From Variovorax saccharolyticus (GTDB lineage Bacteria; Pseudomonadota; Gammaproteobacteria; Burkholderiales; Burkholderiaceae_C), in assembly GCF_030316765.1 (NCBI RefSeq), contig NZ_JASZYT010000010.1:282929-346928 (forward strand): 64,000 nucleotides of DNA. The letters run 5' to 3'. This document shows, piece after piece, positions 9,017 to 16,593 of the stretch. Within the stretch, counting starts at the first letter, position 1, and each line of letters opens with the position of its first letter. The notes beneath the pieces are model-generated. The model was not told where the DNA came from, made no database searches, and saw only the letters and a list, made by a program, of their open reading frames with translations. Both the position numbers and the translations under genes were made by a program.

Positions 9017-9790
9017 TCAGAAGGCTTCCTTGAACGGGCGCAGATCGATCTCCTGCGTCCAGGCGCTGCGGTGCTGCATATGCAGTTGCCAGTAGCTCTC
9101 GGCGATCGCGTCCAGGTTCAGGAGCCCGTCTTCGCCAGCCTGGGCCACTCGCTGCGGCGCATTGCTGCGCAGGCGCTCGCCATCGATGCCGCCGTCGATC
9201 ACCACGTGGGCGACATGAATGCCCTGCGGTCCGAACTCGCGCGCCAGACTCTGGCTGAGCGAGCGCAGCCCCGCCTTGGCGGCCGCGAACGCAGCGAAGG
9301 GCGGCTTGCCGCGCAAGGCCGCCGTGGCTCCGGTGAAAAGCAGGCTGCCACGGCCGCCGGGCGCCCGTGCGTCCTGGTCATTCGCCAGCAGCAGCTGCAG
9401 CGCTTCGCGCCCGAAGATGAAGCCGCCCAGGGTACTCGTGCGCCACGCCTGCGTGAACTGCTCGACCGTGAGCTCGAGCGTCGGCGCGCGCACCGCGCTG
9501 GCGGCATTGAAGACCGCAATCGACAGGGCGCCGAGTGCCTTCACGCGCTGCGCGATGCCGTGGATCTCCGCTTCGCTCGCCACGTCGCCGGCGAATGCAT
9601 GGGCCCGGCCGCCGGCCGACTCGATCTCGGCAGCCACCGCCTGCAGCTGCTGCGCCGTGCGCCCGGTCAGCGCCACGCTGTAGCCACCGCTGGCGAACCG
9701 GCGCGCCAGCGCCGCGCCGAGCCCGGCGCTGGCGCCGACGCCGGCGATCCATGCCACCGGCGCACGGCCCTCGGGAAGTTCTTGGCTCAT
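9017..9790 (-). CDS. SDR family protein with Phe in place of the catalytic Tyr
   Basis: A 257-residue protein with the Rossmann glycine motif GVGASAGLG at residues 17-25 and an overall SDR layout. At the active site, where YxxxK is expected, the sequence reads FAAAK within PPFAAFAAAKAGLRS, so the catalytic tyrosine is replaced by phenylalanine. The Ser position reads FTGAT. It may therefore be a non-canonical reductase or a cofactor-binding regulator. The ATG at 9790 has a GAGAGGA ribosome site. It lies 83 bases downstream of the RutE-like gene. Confidence 0.82.
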   Translation of the reverse strand: MSQELPEGRAPVAWIAGVGASAGLGAALARRFASGGYSVALTGRTAQQLQAVAAEIESAGGRAHAFAGDVASEAEIHGIAQRVKALGALSIAVFNAASAVRAPTLELTVEQFTQAWRTSTLGGFIFGREALQLLLANDQDARAPGGRGSLLFTGATAALRGKPPFAAFAAAKAGLRSLSQSLAREFGPQGIHVAHVVIDGGIDGERLRSNAPQRVAQAGEDGLLNLDAIAESYWQLHMQHRSAWTQEIDLRPFKEAF

Positions 9791-9873
9791 GTTCTGGTCC
9801 TCTCGAATCGGATGGCGCGCCGGCCCGGATGCCTCATGAAAGTCCGGATGCCAGCCGCAGCATGATGGCCCAC

Positions 9874-10470
9874 TCAGAGGATCTGCGCGACCTCGTCGAA
9901 GGGCAGCCGGGGCCCGCGCGGGAAGGTGCCGGAGGGGTCGGCAACGCCCAGGTTGACGAGGAAATTGGTGCGCCAGCGCCCGTCCGGGAAGAAGCTCTTG
10001 TCGACGAGCTCGGCGTTGAAGCCGGATTGCGGGCCGGCATCCAGTCCCAGCGCCCGGGCCGCCAGGACCAGGTACGCACCCTGCAGGCTGCCGTTGCGAA
10101 AAGCCGTCGCCTGGGCCGCGTCGGCGTTGCCTTCGAAGATCGGCTTGGCGTCATAGGCCGGGAACTGCTGCGGCAGATGCTCGTAGAAGCGCGTGTCGTG
10201 GGCGACGATCACTGTCACCGCCGCGGCAAGCGTCTGCGCGGTGTTGCCCGCCGAGAGCGCAGGCCGCAGGCGTTCTTTCGCCTCGGCGCTGCGCACGAAC
10301 ACGAATCGTGCGGGCTGCGCATTGAAGGCCGTCGGGCCCCACTTCACGAGGTCGTAGAGCGCGCGCAGGGTCTGGTCGGTCACGGGCACCGGCTTGAAGG
10401 CATGCACCGTACGGGCATTGCGAAACAGCTGATCGAGTGCGGCGTCCGGAACGGCTTGGAGAGTGGTCAT
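9874..10470 (-). CDS. Nitroreductase family protein, malonic semialdehyde reductase (RutE/HadB) type
   Basis: A 198-residue flavin reductase. The FMN phosphate and ring contacts characteristic of the RutE/HadB branch are visible: the FRNARTVHAFKPVPV start, WGPTAFNAQPARF near residue 45, and a C-terminal NFLVNLGVAD segment. In the Rut pathway this enzyme reduces malonic semialdehyde to 3-hydroxypropionate, but no other rut gene is near, so the substrate here is open. It is 36 bases downstream of a small unknown gene and probably co-transcribed from the SsuA-like gene. Confidence 0.88.
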   Translation of the reverse strand: MTTLQAVPDAALDQLFRNARTVHAFKPVPVTDQTLRALYDLVKWGPTAFNAQPARFVFVRSAEAKERLRPALSAGNTAQTLAAAVTVIVAHDTRFYEHLPQQFPAYDAKPIFEGNADAAQATAFRNGSLQGAYLVLAARALGLDAGPQSGFNAELVDKSFFPDGRWRTNFLVNLGVADPSGTFPRGPRLPFDEVAQIL

Positions 10471-10506
10471 CGCAGGGTGGGTGGGTGGTTCAGGAAAAGT
10501 CGACCG

Positions 10507-10767
10507 TCAGATGGCCCATCGCAGCCCCTGCGTCAAGGCGTCCTCCAGCCGGGTGTCGTTCGCCGCCGTTTCGGCGCCGAGGGCCGGCCGGCCATACGCC
10601 AGCGCGGCGGCCCGGAGGCGCCGCATCATCCGGATCGGCACATGGCCATGCGGCGCTCGCCGCGCCACCTCGTGCGGCGACGCAGGCGCGATCTTCCAGG
10701 CCGAGACGGTTTGCGCGATCACCCGGCGCGAGTGCTCGGCGGGCGACAGTTCGATCTTGAGTGTCAT
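10507..10767 (-). CDS. Small hypothetical protein (86 aa)
   Basis: I do not recognise this protein. The 86 residues start MTLKIELSPAEHSRR and are rich in Arg and Ala, with no signal peptide or membrane segment. The ATG at 10767 has a GAGG site about 9 bases upstream; a TTG at 10791 would overlap the preceding stop. Its position, 16 bases after the SsuA-like binding protein and 36 bases before the reductase, indicates co-expression with them. Confidence 0.6.
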   Translation of the reverse strand: MTLKIELSPAEHSRRVIAQTVSAWKIAPASPHEVARRAPHGHVPIRMMRRLRAAALAYGRPALGAETAANDTRLEDALTQGLRWAI

Positions 10768-10783
10768 CAGCGGATCCTCGGGT

Positions 10784-11740
10784 TCATGCAATGCCGGCGA
10801 GCGCGGCTTCGAGCACGTTGATCTTCTTCGGAATGAGCTTCAGCTCGAAAAAGGTGTCGGCGATCCGCTGCTGCTCGCCGAGGATCGCCTTGGTGATCGG
10901 CCCGGTGCCGAAGTTCGAGCGGCCGATGGACACGTCGACCACCGGCTTCGGGATGCCCCAGAGCGCCGCCAGCTCGGTGGCCAGCTCGCCCTTGTTCGCC
11001 GCGCCCCACTGATCGATGGCATTGATCTCCTCGACCAGGATCTTCGTCACGTCGGTGTTCTTGCCCGCGTAGTCGAGCGACGAGAAGTAGTAGGCGCGAT
11101 TGCCCACGACGCCGGTGGCGTCTGCCAGCAGGCGGGCATCCAGGCTGGTCTGGGCGGCGGCCAGGAAGGGGTCCCAGATCACCCAGGCGTCGATCGAGCC
11201 CTTCTCGAACGCGGCGCGTGCATCGGCCGGCGGCAGGTAGACCAGGTTCAGGTCGCTGTACGGCAGTCCGTGCTTCTCGAACAGCTTGACGATGAAGTAG
11301 TGGACGTTGCTGCCCTTGTTGAGCGCGATCTTCTTGCCCTTGAGGTCCTTGACCGACTGGATCGTCGACGCCTTCGGCACGATCACCGCCTCGGCCTGCG
11401 GCCGCGGCACCGTCGCCGCCACGTAGGCCAGCGGCGCCCCGGCGGCCTGCGCGAAGATCGGCGGCGCCTCGCCGACGTCGCCGAAATCGATCGAGCCGAC
11501 GTTCAGCGCTTCGAGCTGCACCGGACCGGCCGTGAACTCCGTCCACTTGACCGATACGCCGAGCGGCGCCAGCCGCTTCTCGAGCGTGCCGCGCCCCTTG
11601 AGCACACTGAGGTAGCCCTTCTGGTTGCCGATGCGAAGCTGGCGCCCCGGCGTCTGGCCGAAGGCGGTGATGGCTGGCAACGCGATGGCGGCGGCGGCGC
11701 CCTGGAGCAGCCGACGGCGGGGCAGTGCGATCTCGGTCAT
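10784..11740 (-). CDS. ABC transporter substrate-binding protein, aliphatic sulfonate (SsuA) type
   Basis: A 318-residue periplasmic protein of the SsuA/TauA/NrtA class. The start MTEIALPRRRLLQGAAAA carries a twin-arginine-like export motif followed by a hydrophobic stretch ending near TAFG. The body has the family's GYLSVLKGRGTLEKRL and VKDLKGKKIALNKGS segments. No matching permease or ATPase gene lies beside it, so it is an orphan binding protein that must share a transporter encoded elsewhere. Together with the next three genes it forms a probable minus-strand operon. Confidence 0.88.
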   Translation of the reverse strand: MTEIALPRRRLLQGAAAAIALPAITAFGQTPGRQLRIGNQKGYLSVLKGRGTLEKRLAPLGVSVKWTEFTAGPVQLEALNVGSIDFGDVGEAPPIFAQAAGAPLAYVAATVPRPQAEAVIVPKASTIQSVKDLKGKKIALNKGSNVHYFIVKLFEKHGLPYSDLNLVYLPPADARAAFEKGSIDAWVIWDPFLAAAQTSLDARLLADATGVVGNRAYYFSSLDYAGKNTDVTKILVEEINAIDQWGAANKGELATELAALWGIPKPVVDVSIGRSNFGTGPITKAILGEQQRIADTFFELKLIPKKINVLEAALAGIA

Positions 11741-11790
11741 GGATGGAGCATGGAAGTGACGGACTGATTCTGCGGATGCACGACCTGCCT

Positions 11791-11828
11791 GCAAACGAAG
11801 CAAATCGAGTTTGCAGATTCGGTTTGCG
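11791..11828 (-). promoter_or_regulatory. Operator-like cluster with GCAAAC repeats (contains shared box copy 2)
   Basis: Upstream of the SsuA-like gene the minus strand carries CGCAAACCGAAT (11817-11828), then GCAAAC again at 11809-11814 and its inverted copy GTTTGC at 11791-11796. The first element is identical to the box at 8965-8976. The mixture of direct and inverted copies looks like a regulator-binding region about 50-90 bases before the start codon. Confidence 0.38.
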
Positions 11829-11848
11829 TTGCATGCGCATCGGATCCA

Positions 11849-14800
11849 TCAGATCCCTGGGAGCAGCGCGCTTGCGCGGACCAGATCCGGATAGTCGAAG
11901 CCTTCGGTGAACCGCCCATAGATCGGTCGCAGCACGGCCTCGGCCTCGTCGGCCCGGCCTTGCGCCCGACAGAGTCGCGCCAGTGCGGTTGCCGCACGCA
12001 GCGCATACAGAAATGCTCCCTGTTGCCCAGCGACCTTGCTCGCTCGCCGATACGCAGTCTCGGCGCCCGCCAAGTCGCCATCGAGTTCTGCCAAGCGTCC
12101 GCGCAGCGAGAGGAACGGGGCGGCCTGGAACCACTCGACGGTTTCCTGCAAGGCCTTCTCGCCGGCCAACAGGAACTCGGTGGCCTCCTCCCTTCGTCCG
12201 GCGTCGAGCAGGACTTCAGCTGCACGCGCAGTGGAGACGATGCTGGCGAATCTGCCGCCGAACGTTGTCCATCCCGAATAGCCTTCGCGAAGCAGTCGGG
12301 TGCCCTCGTCGAACCGTCCCGTCGCGACCAGGGCAAGACCGAGCCCGGACTTCGCCGCGACACCGAATGCCTTCAGGCCGTGACGTTCCGCCAACTCGAT
12401 CGCCTGCGTGAAGTGCGTGATTGCATCTTTCCATTCGCCCTTCAAGCCGGACATCACACCCGTCATGCGCAGCGCCCAGACTCGACTGTTCGAATGTTGT
12501 CGCTGCTCCGCCATGGCGAGTCCCTCGTGCACGCAAGCATGGGCCGATGACAGGAGGCCTCGGAACACCAGGCTCGAGGCGAGGTGCATCAGGATCGCGA
12601 CCAGCGGATCGGCGCCGGCCAGCGCTTGCCACTCTTGGGGCCTCACCCTCTCCAGTTCGCGCCTGGCCTCGGTCAGGTCGCTGCTCGCCTGTTCCAACGC
12701 TCCGAGATACATCCTCGGAACGCCCATGAGCACGAGTCGAATGACGCGGCCCATCGGCTTCACCCGCATCAATTCAGCCGGCCCGTATCGCTCCAGCAAC
12801 GCGATGGCCTCGCCGCATTGCCCGGCGGCGATCAGCCCCGTGGCGATCCCGCCGCAGGCATGAAGCTGCTCATCGGGCCGGTCCAGCGACGCCGCGAGAT
12901 CACGGGCCCTCGTGTAGTTCTCCTTCGCGCAAGACGAGGTGAACCCTTCGGTCTGGAACACCGCGTTGCCGAGTTGGATGCGCAAGCCAAGCTCGACCTG
13001 GGCGCAGGGTTCGACAGCCTGCACGCTGCCCAGCAGTGCGACCGCCGCCTGGTAGTGCGTCACCGCCTCGCGCACGGCCGAGCGGGCCATCGCCTGATCG
13101 CCCGCCGCCTGCCAGTGGCGCAGCGCCGCCGCGGCGTTGCCGCCTTCCTGATGGTGGTAGGCCAGCAACTCGGCCTGCGCCGCCGGGGCAGCGCGGTCCG
13201 GCTTTTCGAGGGCCGCCGCGATCTGTCGATGCCACAGCACGCGCTGGCTCCTGAGCATGCAGTCGTAGGCCGTGTCGCGCACCAGCGCATGCTTGAAGCT
13301 GTACGTCGCATCGGGCGGCGTGCCGCGACGGAACACCAGTTCGGAGCGCACCAGCTCGGCCAGCGCAGCGGCGAGCCTGGGCGGCGGCATGGCGCCGAGC
13401 AGCTCGACCACCAGGCGGTGCCCGAACTCGCGGCCAATCACCGCGCCGACCTGCGCGACTTCCTTGGCCGCGGCGAGTCGGTCCAGGCGCGCCATCAGGG
13501 AGTCCTGCAAGGTGGCGGAAATCGCCAGCCGGGGCAGCGGGCCGCTCAGACGGTAGCCCGACGGCGTGTCTTCCAGCAAGCCCGACTGCACCACGGTCTT
13601 GGTCAACTCTTCGATGAACAGCGGTATGCCGTCCGTCTTGCCGATGATCTGGTCCAGCACCTCCGCCGGGAGCGCCTTGCCCGCCGTGACCCCACCCACC
13701 AGCGCCGCGCTCTGCTTGCGGGACAGCCGGTTCAGGCTGTGACGGGTCGCTTGGCTGGCGCCGCTCCATGAGGGGATGTACCCGGGTCTGCAAGTCACCA
13801 CCAACAGCACGCGCGCGTCGCGAATCCGCTCGGCGACCTGCCCGATCAGCTCTTCGGTGGTCGGGTCGATCCAGTGCGCATCCTCGACCAGGAAGAGCAC
13901 CGGCTGCTGCCTGGACAAGCGCAGCAGCAGGTCGATCAGCCCCTCGAGCGTGTGCGCCTTTTCCTCCTGCGGCGAGGCACCGCCAGGCGAGGAGCGGCCG
14001 CCATCGGGCAAGCCCACCAGCCGCAGCAAGCAACCGAGGGACGACGCTGGCAGCGCGCCGGCCATCAGTTCGAGCTTGCGCGCGCGGTCCTCGGGCGGAT
14101 CTGCCGGCGCCATGCCCGCCGTGCGCTCCAGATGCTGCACCACCGGGTACAGCGCGCTGCTGCTGAAGTAAGGCGAGCACTGCAGCAACACCGTGGCCAC
14201 CGATTCGCCGGCAAGCCGCTCGCGCAAGACCTGGCAGATGCGCGACTTGCCGATGCCGGCCTCTCCCGACAGCAGCACGACCTGGCCTTCGCCATCTCGC
14301 GCCAGTGCCCAGCGCTCGAGCAGCAGCGCGAGCTCGCTGTCGCGGCCGATGAACTCGACCAGGCCGTGCATGTGTTGCGCCTCGAAGCGCGTCGCGACCC
14401 GGTGCTCTCCGGCCACGCGCCAGGCCTTCACCGGCTCGGCGAAGCCCTTGAGGTCGAGAAGGCCCAGCGATTCCAGCACGAACGAATCGCCGACGAGCTT
14501 GCGCGTCTCGTCGGCGAGCACGATCTCGCCCGGTCGTGCCTGCGCCTGCAGGCGCGCCGCGAGATTGGGCGTCTCGCCGCTGGCCGAACGTTCGGCCGCC
14601 GCAGTGCCCTTGCCGATCGCGCCGACGACGACCCGTCCGGTCGCGATTCCGATGCGGGTCTGCAGCTCGATGTCGCCCCGCGCCCGCCTTGCGTCGAGCG
14701 CCTTGACGAGGCTCAATGCCGAGCGTACGGCGCGCGTCGCATCGTCCTCGTGCGCCTGCGGATAGCCGAAGTACACGAGCGCGCCGTCACCGAGGAGTTG

Positions 14801-15205
14801 CGCGACATGGCCCTCGCAGGGCGCGACCGCCATCGCCACTTCCTCGTGGTAGCCGCGAATGAGTTGTTGCAGGTCCTCGGGATCGAGCCGGGCCGACAGC
14901 GCCGTCGAACCGACCATGTCGCAGAACATCACGGTCAAGTGCCGGCGCTCGGCATCGCGAGGCGACGTTGATGCCGCGGCCATCGCTTCCACGGAGGCTG
15001 CCTGCGGCGATGGCCCGGCGCCGCTGCTCAGCGTGGCAATGGCGCGCAGCAGCCGCTTGCGATGACCGAGCGCGGCCACGCCGAGCGCCTTCAGATCATC
15101 GTCGCCCAGTTCTCCGAGCAGGTCGAACTCGACCCCCTGCTCGGCGAACGCCTGCGCGTATTCCCCGAGGCTCAGACCCTGCAGCCACTGCGCCACGTCG
15201 TCCAT
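11849..15205 (-). CDS. SAM-adenylate/guanylate cyclase-AAA ATPase-TPR regulator
   Basis: A very large cytoplasmic regulator of 1118 residues. A SAM domain (1-60) is followed by a class III nucleotide cyclase domain at about 90-265, with the metal aspartates in CDMVGST (D96) and LLGDGALVYFG (D140). A STAND/AAA ATPase follows from about 285, with P-loop GEAGIGKS at 314-321 and LFLVEDAHWIDP as Walker B. The C-terminal 500 residues are helical, TPR-like repeats. The ATG at 15205 has AGGAG 9 bases upstream and is preferred to the ATG at 15268. Whether it makes cAMP or only senses nucleotides is not decidable from sequence. Confidence 0.87.
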   Translation of the reverse strand: MDDVAQWLQGLSLGEYAQAFAEQGVEFDLLGELGDDDLKALGVAALGHRKRLLRAIATLSSGAGPSPQAASVEAMAAASTSPRDAERRHLTVMFCDMVGSTALSARLDPEDLQQLIRGYHEEVAMAVAPCEGHVAQLLGDGALVYFGYPQAHEDDATRAVRSALSLVKALDARRARGDIELQTRIGIATGRVVVGAIGKGTAAAERSASGETPNLAARLQAQARPGEIVLADETRKLVGDSFVLESLGLLDLKGFAEPVKAWRVAGEHRVATRFEAQHMHGLVEFIGRDSELALLLERWALARDGEGQVVLLSGEAGIGKSRICQVLRERLAGESVATVLLQCSPYFSSSALYPVVQHLERTAGMAPADPPEDRARKLELMAGALPASSLGCLLRLVGLPDGGRSSPGGASPQEEKAHTLEGLIDLLLRLSRQQPVLFLVEDAHWIDPTTEELIGQVAERIRDARVLLVVTCRPGYIPSWSGASQATRHSLNRLSRKQSAALVGGVTAGKALPAEVLDQIIGKTDGIPLFIEELTKTVVQSGLLEDTPSGYRLSGPLPRLAISATLQDSLMARLDRLAAAKEVAQVGAVIGREFGHRLVVELLGAMPPPRLAAALAELVRSELVFRRGTPPDATYSFKHALVRDTAYDCMLRSQRVLWHRQIAAALEKPDRAAPAAQAELLAYHHQEGGNAAAALRHWQAAGDQAMARSAVREAVTHYQAAVALLGSVQAVEPCAQVELGLRIQLGNAVFQTEGFTSSCAKENYTRARDLAASLDRPDEQLHACGGIATGLIAAGQCGEAIALLERYGPAELMRVKPMGRVIRLVLMGVPRMYLGALEQASSDLTEARRELERVRPQEWQALAGADPLVAILMHLASSLVFRGLLSSAHACVHEGLAMAEQRQHSNSRVWALRMTGVMSGLKGEWKDAITHFTQAIELAERHGLKAFGVAAKSGLGLALVATGRFDEGTRLLREGYSGWTTFGGRFASIVSTARAAEVLLDAGRREEATEFLLAGEKALQETVEWFQAAPFLSLRGRLAELDGDLAGAETAYRRASKVAGQQGAFLYALRAATALARLCRAQGRADEAEAVLRPIYGRFTEGFDYPDLVRASALLPGI

Positions 15206-15408
15206 CGAGCCAGCTCCTGCGTATCCGTTCGATGACAGCGAACCAATGGATCGCCGCCTGGACATCATTCTTGCTGCGGACTGAGCGCGTCTTGTAAGCA
15301 GGCGCTGAGGTCCGGGCTGCGGGGCGGAACGGGTTCAGCCCTGTCGATGCCCGGGCAACTGCGGACCCATGGTGTCCGCAAAGGCGCCCATGCCGCACCA
15401 GGGCGACG

Positions 15409-15428
15409 AAGTGTCCAGGTATTAATCG
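15409..15428 (+). repeat. Distal origin iteron copy
   Basis: The 20 bases match the consensus of the origin iterons (AAGTGTCCAGGTTTTAATCG) at all but one position (A for T in the T-run). It lies 3.7 kb from the main iteron cluster, on the other side of parAB. A single remote site of this quality may bind the initiator, for regulation of the adjacent gene or for looping/handcuffing. Confidence 0.65.
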
Positions 15429-15570
15429 CTTCGCCCGCCCGCGGACATCGATTGTTTCACGGTATTTTTGCTCGTTCATTTTTTCTCAATGAAAACAAGG
15501 ACTTAAGGTCTTTATCTCGTGTCCCGAGGCAAAATGTTTCACGAAATTGAGCTGGATTCAAGACATTGGC

Positions 15571-15615
15571 TTGCAGGTTCATGGTTGTCGGACATAATTA
15601 GGTTATTAGGTAACC
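15571..15615 (+). promoter_or_regulatory. Promoter and inverted repeat before the coiled-coil protein gene
   Basis: TTGCAG (15571-15576) and CATAAT (15593-15598) are 16 bases apart and make a plausible sigma-70 promoter. Immediately downstream, GGTTA (15601-15605) and TAACC (15611-15615) form an inverted repeat between the promoter and the ATG at 15619, a typical place for an autorepressor operator. Confidence 0.45.
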
Positions 15616-15618
15616 AAT

Positions 15619-16425
15619 ATGTCCACAAAGCCCTTTTCCATCGTCGAAATCCCATCCGTGCATTCCGGCAACGAAAGCTCGGAGGCTTCGGCGGATATCC
15701 AGCAGGCGGAACGGCCACTCGCCAGCGAAGGCTGGCCCGCCGTATGCACCTTGGCGGAGCTTGGACGAATCCTCACGCTGATTCACGGCGTTCGGGCACC
15801 TACAGATTCATCCCTCAAGAAGTGGAGCGCCGCCGGTGCCTTCCGAGACTGCCTGGCCAGCAAGGATGAAATCGAGGCCAGCGAAGTCCCTCCCTCCCTC
15901 ACGCACGATGCGCTGCTTCGTCCCAAGCGAGGCGGACGGCCAGGATTGCGGCTGCGCACCGCAGCGGCCATCGGGCGCGTCTACGAACTCTGGCCCTTTC
16001 TGGCCGACTCCGATCCCAATGCGGTACTCGAACTGGCGATCGCCCGGACGGCCGATCGCTTCCGATCCGCCCTCGGGCCGATCGCCGCTTCCGCCGCGGC
16101 GGCCCCGGCACCCCTTGCCGCACAGCCGGCGGCGACGGATCCGGTACTCAAGGAGGTCCAGGAGCAGCTGGCCATCTTGACCCGGGAAATGACCGCGGTG
16201 CGGCGCGAGCTGGCGCAGTTCTCGGCGCTGCGCAACAACCTCATCACCAAGCTGGACGACGTGGTCGCCCGGGCCAAGGACGCTTTCGCAGGTCATGCCC
16301 AGGCAGCGGGCCCAGGCTTCGACCCGCTGGCGGAGGCGCGCCGAGACCGGGACATGGGGCTCATGAAATCCACGCTTGCCGAAATCCTGACGGCGTTGGA
16401 GCGGATCGAGGCAGGTCGCGGCTGA
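15619..16425 (+). CDS. Hypothetical replicon-maintenance protein with C-terminal coiled coil
   Basis: I do not recognise a family with certainty. The 268-residue protein has an N-terminal segment (about 35-75, CTLAELGRILTLIHGV...SSLKKWSAAG) that could be a DNA-binding helix-turn-helix and a basic stretch (RPKRGGRPGLRLRTAAAIG). An Ala/Pro-rich linker and a helix of coiled-coil character follow (about 170-215). This layout recalls KfrA-like plasmid proteins. It sits beside parAB, convergent with parB, and has an origin iteron in its promoter region, so a role in segregation or copy control is likely (inference). Confidence 0.6.
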   Translation: MSTKPFSIVEIPSVHSGNESSEASADIQQAERPLASEGWPAVCTLAELGRILTLIHGVRAPTDSSLKKWSAAGAFRDCLASKDEIEASEVPPSLTHDALLRPKRGGRPGLRLRTAAAIGRVYELWPFLADSDPNAVLELAIARTADRFRSALGPIAASAAAAPAPLAAQPAATDPVLKEVQEQLAILTREMTAVRRELAQFSALRNNLITKLDDVVARAKDAFAGHAQAAGPGFDPLAEARRDRDMGLMKSTLAEILTALERIEAGRG

Positions 16426-16438
16426 CAGGGGCGCCTCA

Positions 16439-16459
16439 GGGGTAGTTTGAAACCACCCC
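16439..16459. repeat. Imperfect palindrome, partner of the 16489-16515 palindrome
   Basis: The arms GGGGTAGTTT and AAACCACCCC flank a single G, with one mismatch. The core GGTAGTTTGAAAC is shared with the perfect palindrome whose centre lies 53 bases downstream, about five helical turns. The pair lies in the gap between two convergent genes, just downstream of parB. It has no T-run, so it is not a simple terminator; a ParB-binding centromere site is possible. Confidence 0.5.
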
Positions 16460-16488
16460 CCTGCTCCTCGAACGAAGCGGACGAAAAA

Positions 16489-16515
16489 AAGGGGGTAGTT
16501 TGAAACTACCCCCTT
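16489..16515 (-). terminator. Strong intrinsic terminator of parAB, possibly also a parS-like palindrome
   Basis: A perfect 13-base inverted repeat around one central G (arm core GGGGGTAGTTT). On the minus strand it is followed directly by seven T residues (plus-strand A-run at 16484-16490), the classic Rho-independent arrangement 80 bases after the parB stop. It also halts nothing but antisense transcription from the convergent gene. Because the core is repeated at 16439-16459, a centromere function is an alternative. Confidence 0.75.
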
Positions 16516-16593
16516 CATCTCACCGCCATCACACGCGCCGGTATCGGCCCTGACGTGCGCCGCGACGCATGCGCCCCGCGGGCTGTTCAAGCC

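Larger units (their letters stand above)
15206..15618. other. 413-base non-coding region bordering the replication module
   Basis: The stretch between the divergent cyclase and coiled-coil genes becomes markedly AT-rich from about 15450. It contains one near-perfect origin iteron (15409-15428), two copies of TGTTTCACG (15453-15461 and 15535-15543) that equal the left half of the chromosomal parS consensus plus one base, and a sigma-70-like promoter with an inverted repeat just before the plus-strand gene. No convincing gene is seen inside it. Confidence 0.6.

Noticed and set aside
9535..10821. 428-residue plus-strand frame opposite the SDR and reductase
   Set aside because: Antisense shadow; the minus-strand genes carry clear family motifs.
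16439..16515. Inverted repeats of a mobile element
   Set aside because: Both palindromes are self-complementary and only about 50 bp apart, with no transposase or target duplication.
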